Positions 59,440-64,000 of a stretch of 64,000 nucleotides of DNA are shown piece after piece. Under the pieces are notes generated by a model. That model was not told the origin of the DNA. It saw nothing but the letters and a program-made list of their open reading frames with translations, and did no database searches. The stretch is from Crocinitomicaceae bacterium (GTDB taxonomy: Bacteria; Bacteroidota; Bacteroidia; Flavobacteriales_D; Crocinitomicaceae). Made by a program: the position numbers and the translations under genes. The stretch covers positions 62,001-126,000 of the forward strand of contig JADJEU010000008.1 of assembly GCA_016709005.1 (NCBI GenBank), written 5' to 3'. The stretch's first letter is position 1, and every line of letters begins with the position of its first letter.

Positions 59440-61626
59440 ATGCATTCACTTCACCGTATTTTCGTTGGTATTTTATTAACCATTTTAAGCACGAATCTGA
59501 TTGCTCAGGTAAGTGTGCAAACCAATTTGGTTAATGCCGATAAAAACAGGCTGGCCTATAATTATTCAAAATCGCTTAAACTTTATAAAGAAGTATTGAC
59601 AGTTGATGCGCAGAATACGCATGCTCTCGATGCAATCATTGACATCTACATGTATGACTACGAATTGTATGATTCTGCCAAAGTTTATCTCGATCAGCGC
59701 ATAAAAATTTTTAAACCTGACACGAATTATCTTGCCTATTACAAATATGCAGATTGTTTGCGCATGATGGAACAACACCAGGAGGCGCTCAAGTATTATT
59801 ACCTCTATAAAACTTACGGACCTAAAAAAGGAAAAGTAAATCAGCAATTAATCATTCGCATGAATGCCAATATTGCTTATTGCCAAAATGCCCTCACTAA
59901 TCAGGAAGCTATTTACGAGCCTTACACCGTGGAGAACATGGGCTTTTTTATCAATTCCATTGAGCGAGAATATACGCCGGTATTTATAGAATCTGACAGT
60001 TTGCTATTGTATAATGCCCGCTATAAAGATTATGATGCAGAGCTCATGTCTGAAGACAATAAATATTTTGAAAACATCTATTATTTTGATTTGATAGAAA
60101 GTGTTGCTTCCACATTTAATCCTGAAATCGATCAGAAAAATCACGTAGCTGTTGTAAGCCGGACTTACGGTGGTGATACAATTCTGGTCTGCTACAAAAA
60201 TACATTATGGTTATCTTCTTTTGGGGCAGATCGTTTAAAGAGTTTAGTTTCGTTGCCGGTTCCTTTAAACGGATACTACTTTCAACCGCATGGAACTTTC
60301 TCTGGAGATAACAAAACATTTATTTTCAGTGCAAAAGCAGAACATGACAATTTGGATTTGTATGTAAGTTATTTTGAAAACGGATCGTGGTCAATACCTG
60401 TTCCGCTGAGTCATCGAGTCAACTCAGGCTTTGATGAAGACGGTCCTTCTTTGAGTAAAGACGGCAATACACTTTATTTTTCTTCTAAAGGACACAACAG
60501 CTCAGGTGGATATGATTTTTATGTTTCTCACAAAGTGAAGGGTGAGTGGACACCTCCGGTAAATATGGGATATCCAATGAATTCTGCAGGTGATGATATT
60601 TATATCACATGGTCTCAGGACGGGCGTGGCGGTTTCTTTTCATCGAATCGTTTTGGAGGTTTTGGTGGCATGGATATTTATTCATTCGAATTAGTAAAGA
60701 AAACGGTTATAGGAACAACAAAAGATAAAGATGGAAACATTCTTGCCGATGCCAGTGTGATGATTAAAGATGATTCAACAGGTGTTGAGCTTCATGCTAC
60801 TTCAGATGAAATGGGGCGCTTTTCTTTTTTGGTCGATCCTGAAATGAAATTTTCATTGCTTGGAACAAAAGAAAAATATTTTGATGGAAAAAATAAAGTT
60901 GAAACTTTTGGTGAACAAGGAACGTTTGTTGCAGATCTGATTCTTGAAAAAGATCCGGGACTCTCTTTGTATCTTTTGGTGATTGACAAAGCAACCAATG
61001 AACCAATTGACAGCGTAAAAATTACCGTCACAGATAACATGACGGGCATGACCGATTCAATTTTGACTTCTCTAACCGGAGATTATTTCAGGCCTCTTGC
61101 AGATAAAAAATTGAACGATCGAGGCAGTTATAATTTTTCAATTGAAAAGAAAGGCTACTTAAACAAGACGGTTACGTTTAATATTCTTTTTGATAAAGAG
61201 GGAAAATACAACGTGCATGAATATCTTGATGTAACTATTGAGAAAGTTGAAGTAGGACAGGATCTTTCCAAAATTGTTGAATTGAAACCAATTTATTTTG
61301 ATCTTGGCAAGGCAACCATTCGCCCTGATGCAGCGATTGAACTTGATAAAATTGTAAAAGTAATGAATGACAATCCAAACATGATTGTTGAATTAGGATC
61401 CCATACGGATTCACGTGGAAATGCAAAATCAAATCAAACACTTTCTGATAAGCGGGCTAAATCTTCTGCAGATTATATCAAGCAACGAATTACCAATCCT
61501 GAACGAATCAAAGGAGTGGGTTACGGAGAGTCCAAATTGAAAAATGACTGCGGCGATGGTGTTACTTGCCCTGAAGAAAAACATCAGGAGAACCGGCGCA
61601 CAGAGTTCATCATTATTTCAATGTAA
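59440..61626 (+). CDS. PorE-like T9SS-associated OmpA-family protein (TPR, beta-propeller, CRD, OmpA)
   Basis: The start at 59440 gives a signal peptide (HRIFVGILLTILSTNLIAQ); the longer frame from 59401 overlaps a near-consensus TATCTTGG box. The protein has about 728 residues and this order: TPR region (YNYSKSLKLYKEVLTVDAQNTHA; about 25-150), a WD40-like PD40 propeller (ISFSAKAEHDNLDLYVSYF-type blades; DGPSLSKDGNTLYFSS; about 190-410), a carboxypeptidase-like module (IGTTKDKDGNILADASVMI; about 430-530), and a C-terminal OmpA domain (PIYFDLGKATIRPDAAIELDK, ELGSHTDSRGN) that binds peptidoglycan. This is the architecture of PorE, which ties the T9SS outer-membrane complex to the cell wall. Similar proteins occur in several copies per genome, so orthology is likely but not certain. 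Confidence 0.8.
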   Translation: MHSLHRIFVGILLTILSTNLIAQVSVQTNLVNADKNRLAYNYSKSLKLYKEVLTVDAQNTHALDAIIDIYMYDYELYDSAKVYLDQRIKIFKPDTNYLAYYKYADCLRMMEQHQEALKYYYLYKTYGPKKGKVNQQLIIRMNANIAYCQNALTNQEAIYEPYTVENMGFFINSIEREYTPVFIESDSLLLYNARYKDYDAELMSEDNKYFENIYYFDLIESVASTFNPEIDQKNHVAVVSRTYGGDTILVCYKNTLWLSSFGADRLKSLVSLPVPLNGYYFQPHGTFSGDNKTFIFSAKAEHDNLDLYVSYFENGSWSIPVPLSHRVNSGFDEDGPSLSKDGNTLYFSSKGHNSSGGYDFYVSHKVKGEWTPPVNMGYPMNSAGDDIYITWSQDGRGGFFSSNRFGGFGGMDIYSFELVKKTVIGTTKDKDGNILADASVMIKDDSTGVELHATSDEMGRFSFLVDPEMKFSLLGTKEKYFDGKNKVETFGEQGTFVADLILEKDPGLSLYLLVIDKATNEPIDSVKITVTDNMTGMTDSILTSLTGDYFRPLADKKLNDRGSYNFSIEKKGYLNKTVTFNILFDKEGKYNVHEYLDVTIEKVEVGQDLSKIVELKPIYFDLGKATIRPDAAIELDKIVKVMNDNPNMIVELGSHTDSRGNAKSNQTLSDKRAKSSADYIKQRITNPERIKGVGYGESKLKNDCGDGVTCPEEKHQENRRTEFIIISM

Positions 61627-61701
61627 TCAGCAGTTGTCAAATCTGATCTTTCTTGCTGCGATTATTATTGACTGATGGTCTATTATTATTTGAACCTTTC
61701 G

Positions 61702-61709
61702 TAGCTTTG
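61702..61709 (+). promoter_or_regulatory. Predicted -7 box of menB
   Basis: TAGCTTTG, exact TAnnTTTG, 13 bases before the ATG at 61723. Confidence 0.42.
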
Positions 61710-61722
61710 AAAAAAAGAATTT

Positions 61723-62565
61723 ATGTCAGCCATTAATTGGAAAACCGCCATCGAATTTGAAGACATCACTTATAAAAAGTGTGATGGAGTTGCTCGTATA
61801 GCATTCAATAGACCAGATGTCAGAAATGCCTTCAGACCAAAAACAACCGCCGAATTATACAAAGCATTTTATGATGCTCAGGAAGATACTTCGATTGGTG
61901 TAGTTTTGCTTTCAGGTGAAGGACCTTCTTCAAAAGATGGAATCTGGTCTTTCTGCAGTGGTGGGGATCAAAAAGCAAGAGGTCATCAAGGTTATGTAGG
62001 CGAAGATGGTATGCATCGGTTGAATATTTTAGAAGTACAGCGCTTGATTCGATTTATGCCTAAAGTGGTGATTGCGGTTGTGCCAGGCTGGGCAGTTGGT
62101 GGTGGTCATAGTTTACATGTGGTTTGTGATCTCACACTTGCAAGTAAAGAGCACGCAATTTTCAAACAGACCGATGCAGATGTAACGAGTTTTGACGGGG
62201 GCTATGGTTCAGCCTATCTTGCTAAAATGGTTGGTCAGAAAAAAGCAAGAGAAATATTTTTCTTAGGTAGAAATTATTCGGCTCAAGATGCTTTTGATAT
62301 GGGCATGGTAAACGCAGTTGTTCCACACTCAGAACTAGAAGATACAGCCTATCAATGGGCGCAGGAAATTCTTGAAAAATCTCCTACATCAATCAAGATG
62401 CTCAAGTTTGCAATGAACCTCACCGATGATGGAATGGTTGGCCAACAAGTTTTTGCCGGTGAAGCTACTCGCCTTGCGTACATGACTGAAGAAGCCAAAG
62501 AAGGCAGAAATGCTTTTCTTGAAAAACGCAAACCGAATTTTAAGAATATAAAGTGGATTCCGTAA
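61723..62565 (+). CDS. menB: 1,4-dihydroxy-2-naphthoyl-CoA synthase
   Basis: A 280-residue crotonase-fold enzyme closing the second ring in menaquinone synthesis. It has GVARIAFNRPDVRNAFRP near residue 22, the MenB-specific FCSGGDQKARG loop and VPGWAVGGGHSLHVVCDLTLAS (oxyanion hole). DADVTSFDGGYGSAYLAKM, with the conserved catalytic Asp/Tyr region, and the C-terminal EGRNAFLEKRKPNF are also typical. Length is normal. No other men genes are visible in the window. Confidence 0.96.
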   Translation: MSAINWKTAIEFEDITYKKCDGVARIAFNRPDVRNAFRPKTTAELYKAFYDAQEDTSIGVVLLSGEGPSSKDGIWSFCSGGDQKARGHQGYVGEDGMHRLNILEVQRLIRFMPKVVIAVVPGWAVGGGHSLHVVCDLTLASKEHAIFKQTDADVTSFDGGYGSAYLAKMVGQKKAREIFFLGRNYSAQDAFDMGMVNAVVPHSELEDTAYQWAQEILEKSPTSIKMLKFAMNLTDDGMVGQQVFAGEATRLAYMTEEAKEGRNAFLEKRKPNFKNIKWIP

Positions 62566-62573
62566 GGAAGGGA

Positions 62574-62607
62574 AATTCCAAATCACAAATTCAAAATTCC
62601 AAATCAC
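62574..62607. repeat. Short tandem-type direct repeat after menB
   Basis: AATTCCAAATCACA occurs at 62574-62587 and again at 62594-62607, a 20-base period. Likely a short dispersed repeat; function unknown. Confidence 0.6.
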
Positions 62608-62628
62608 AGTTTTTTTGGAACGCAAATT

Positions 62629-62654
62629 GGTTACTTCGGCTTCGCTCAGTAACC
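62629..62654. repeat. REP-like palindrome C
   Basis: Arms GGTTACT and AGTAACC, loop TCGGCTTCGCTC. Located between convergent genes. Confidence 0.78.
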
Positions 62655-62804
62655 GGAGTCTAGACCGAAGTGTAAGACACTTATATTTATCTTTTTTGTT
62701 CTAAGCATCTTCTCCCGGTTGCGGACCACTTAAGGCCGACGAATCCGAAAGAATCTCATTTTGTTCAGAATAAAAAATCAGACGTTAAACCAAAATCCAA
62801 AACC

Positions 62805-62829
62805 GGTGGCTGAGCGGAGCCGAAGCCAC
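62805..62829. repeat. REP-like palindrome D
   Basis: Arms GGTGGCT and AGCCAC, loop GAGCGGAGCCGA, which is the reverse-complement counterpart of the loop in copy C. It lies just before the stop codon of the minus-strand gene. Confidence 0.78.
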
Positions 62830-62831
62830 AT

Positions 62832-64000
62832 CTACTTAAACTTAATCACCTCAATCTCCTGTGCGTTTTTCAATAATCTCACCCAAATAACCGAACCATC
62901 TGCCATTTTAATTAAGTTACTTCCATCACGATTGATGGGGCTGTCAGGCATTTTATAATCAGTGCGCTTTTCTTGAGCGTAGAACGAATTTAAATCTTCA
63001 ATGATACTTTGTCTGCCGCCGCGTTCATCTAACATCAGGTATCTGTCATTAAACGTGTATCGGCCAGATTGCTTGTCATATTTTGCTTCTGAATAGACAA
63101 GTAAAAGTTCCGTTCCTAAATCAACCAACTTTGGATTTACTTCTTCAATTTTATCCGTTTTGGTGATTTGTTTTACAATTAATTCTTTGCTGTCCAATGA
63201 ACATTTTACTAAAAATAAATCGTTGTGACCGCGGTTAACAGAATTTTCATTTGACTCAATCGTAGCTTTAGCGCCTTGTTCAGTTTCAATCATGATATAC
63301 ATGAAATTGTTGTAGATGAGCGGCTCGCTGATATGGGTGTCAGAAACATAATTGTCACCCGGGTTTCCGTCTATCTTATAAAGCAGATGATGGTAGAATG
63401 AAGTGGTATCATTATCAGTAGAATCTTTTGCAATTGAGATATCTACTTTTGATAAACAAACACCACGCGGATAGGAATCGCCCAAACTTAACAGGTATGC
63501 ATTTTTAGCATCATGCGTGCTGGTTTGCGCAAAACAGTGTGAAACGTGAAACATATCTTCGTTTCCTTTTTTAAGAATTCCATTTTCAGGTGAAAAGGTT
63601 TTGTATGCACCAGACTGAAGTACTTGCATATCCGGCCAGCGCTTTTCAGAATTCATATAGATGATTCCAAACGTGTCTGCAATTTCTAAACAAACATTAT
63701 CTCTTGAATAATAATCGAAAACCTGATTGTTAGGGAATTTGACATCATTCTTTTTAAAGACTACCTGTGACAATTCCACATCACCGTTGTGATTGTGTTT
63801 GTTGAGGTAGAGACTTGGATAAATATCAAAACTCAACATGTTGTAATCGGTTGATGAGAGTGAAAAGAATCCCTTTTCAGAGATTGCAATATCATGAATG
63901 ATTTTATCGTGGTGTGCCTTACTCACAATTTCACATTTTGAATTGAACTTAAAAATTTCAGAGCCTTCAGAATGTGCAAAGACAACTACAAATCCATTGT
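62832..64000 (-). CDS. Unknown protein, 5' end outside the window
   Basis: The minus-strand frame stops at 62832 and remains open to the right edge, so at least 389 residues are present and the start is missing. A GTG at 63926 is in frame, but coding-like sequence (GFVVVFAHSEGSEIFKFNSK) continues upstream of it, so it is not the true start. Sequence features are alternating beta strands with regular patterns (IHDIAISEKGFFSLSS, NSVNRGHNDLFLVKCSLDSKELIVK, DRYLMLDERGG), suggestive of a beta-propeller or sheet-rich extracellular protein. No T9SS tail is seen at the C-terminus (IKMADGSVIWVRLLKN... VIKFK). I do not recognise the family. Confidence 0.6.
   Translation of the reverse strand, partial: NGFVVVFAHSEGSEIFKFNSKCEIVSKAHHDKIIHDIAISEKGFFSLSSTDYNMLSFDIYPSLYLNKHNHNGDVELSQVVFKKNDVKFPNNQVFDYYSRDNVCLEIADTFGIIYMNSEKRWPDMQVLQSGAYKTFSPENGILKKGNEDMFHVSHCFAQTSTHDAKNAYLLSLGDSYPRGVCLSKVDISIAKDSTDNDTTSFYHHLLYKIDGNPGDNYVSDTHISEPLIYNNFMYIMIETEQGAKATIESNENSVNRGHNDLFLVKCSLDSKELIVKQITKTDKIEEVNPKLVDLGTELLLVYSEAKYDKQSGRYTFNDRYLMLDERGGRQSIIEDLNSFYAQEKRTDYKMPDSPINRDGSNLIKMADGSVIWVRLLKNAQEIEVIKFK

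Overview
The window reads as a stretch of AT-rich chromosome from a member of the Bacteroidota, most likely a gliding-type Flavobacteriales lineage. The exact family is not certain. The reasons are: proteins with type IX secretion system (T9SS) sorting domains (CHU_C/type B and type A), PorP/SprF and PorE-like proteins, SprB repeats, a short RpoD without region 1.1, a TonB receptor with a carboxypeptidase-like plug extension, and many start regions carrying the Bacteroidota promoter box TAnnTTTG, five with a TTG element 20-22 bases upstream.

Layout. 1-13.4 kb is mostly housekeeping: a truncated and frameshifted TauE/SafE permease, a folate salvage ligase, DUF547 and lipoprotein hydrolase genes, a GxxExxY gene enclosed by inverted repeats, ribD, xerD/aroQ (divergent and overlapping), a tightly packed five-gene operon DoxX-YceI-OB fold-MarR-DUF3817, and purK-purE. 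13.7-26.2 kb is the most specialised part, a cell-surface locus. It holds a CHU_C adhesin, a PorP/SprF-like outer-membrane protein with an extra SPOR-like tail, a small secreted protein, a 2057-residue SprB-like adhesin, then a type A sorted protein and a repeat-stalk protein with an Lcl/DUF1566 head. 26.5-34.2 kb holds rpmH (too short for most ORF lists), an ABC exporter, rpoD, and an assimilatory sulfate reduction cluster (Rrf2 regulator, cysH, cysD, cysN). 34.2-43.1 kb is a disturbed area: TonB receptor, a decayed copy of a protease PDZ domain, a TPR-SpoIIE phosphatase, the frameshifted trypsin-like protease from which that PDZ copy derives, and two tandem unknown paralogs, the first frameshifted. 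43.3-51.5 kb is core metabolism and RNA (sdaA, pnp, rpsO, accD, class I aldolase, cmk, histidine kinase). 51.6-64 kb holds an SDR, a membrane MutS-like ATPase, an interrupted asparagine synthetase, DUF1573, an S41 protease, an L,D-transpeptidase, a PorE-like protein, menB and an unknown partial gene.

Themes. The surface locus (13.7-26.2 kb) and the PorE-like gene (59.4 kb) fit one machinery, T9SS export and attachment of adhesins. The sulfur cluster appears to share a 17-base inverted repeat between the Rrf2 gene and cysH, suggesting local control. Five genes carry single-base frameshifts (six in all) and a sixth has an in-frame stop. This is either real decay or, given that several shifts lie in homopolymer runs, assembly error. 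Four palindromes with compensating arm changes form a dispersed repeat family in intergenic DNA.

No clear new defence system, CRISPR array, prophage, tRNA or rRNA was seen. The best candidates for something undescribed are the SPOR-tailed PorP/SprF protein with its small partner, the unknown tandem 399-residue paralogs, and the phosphatase lying between direct copies of a protease tail.
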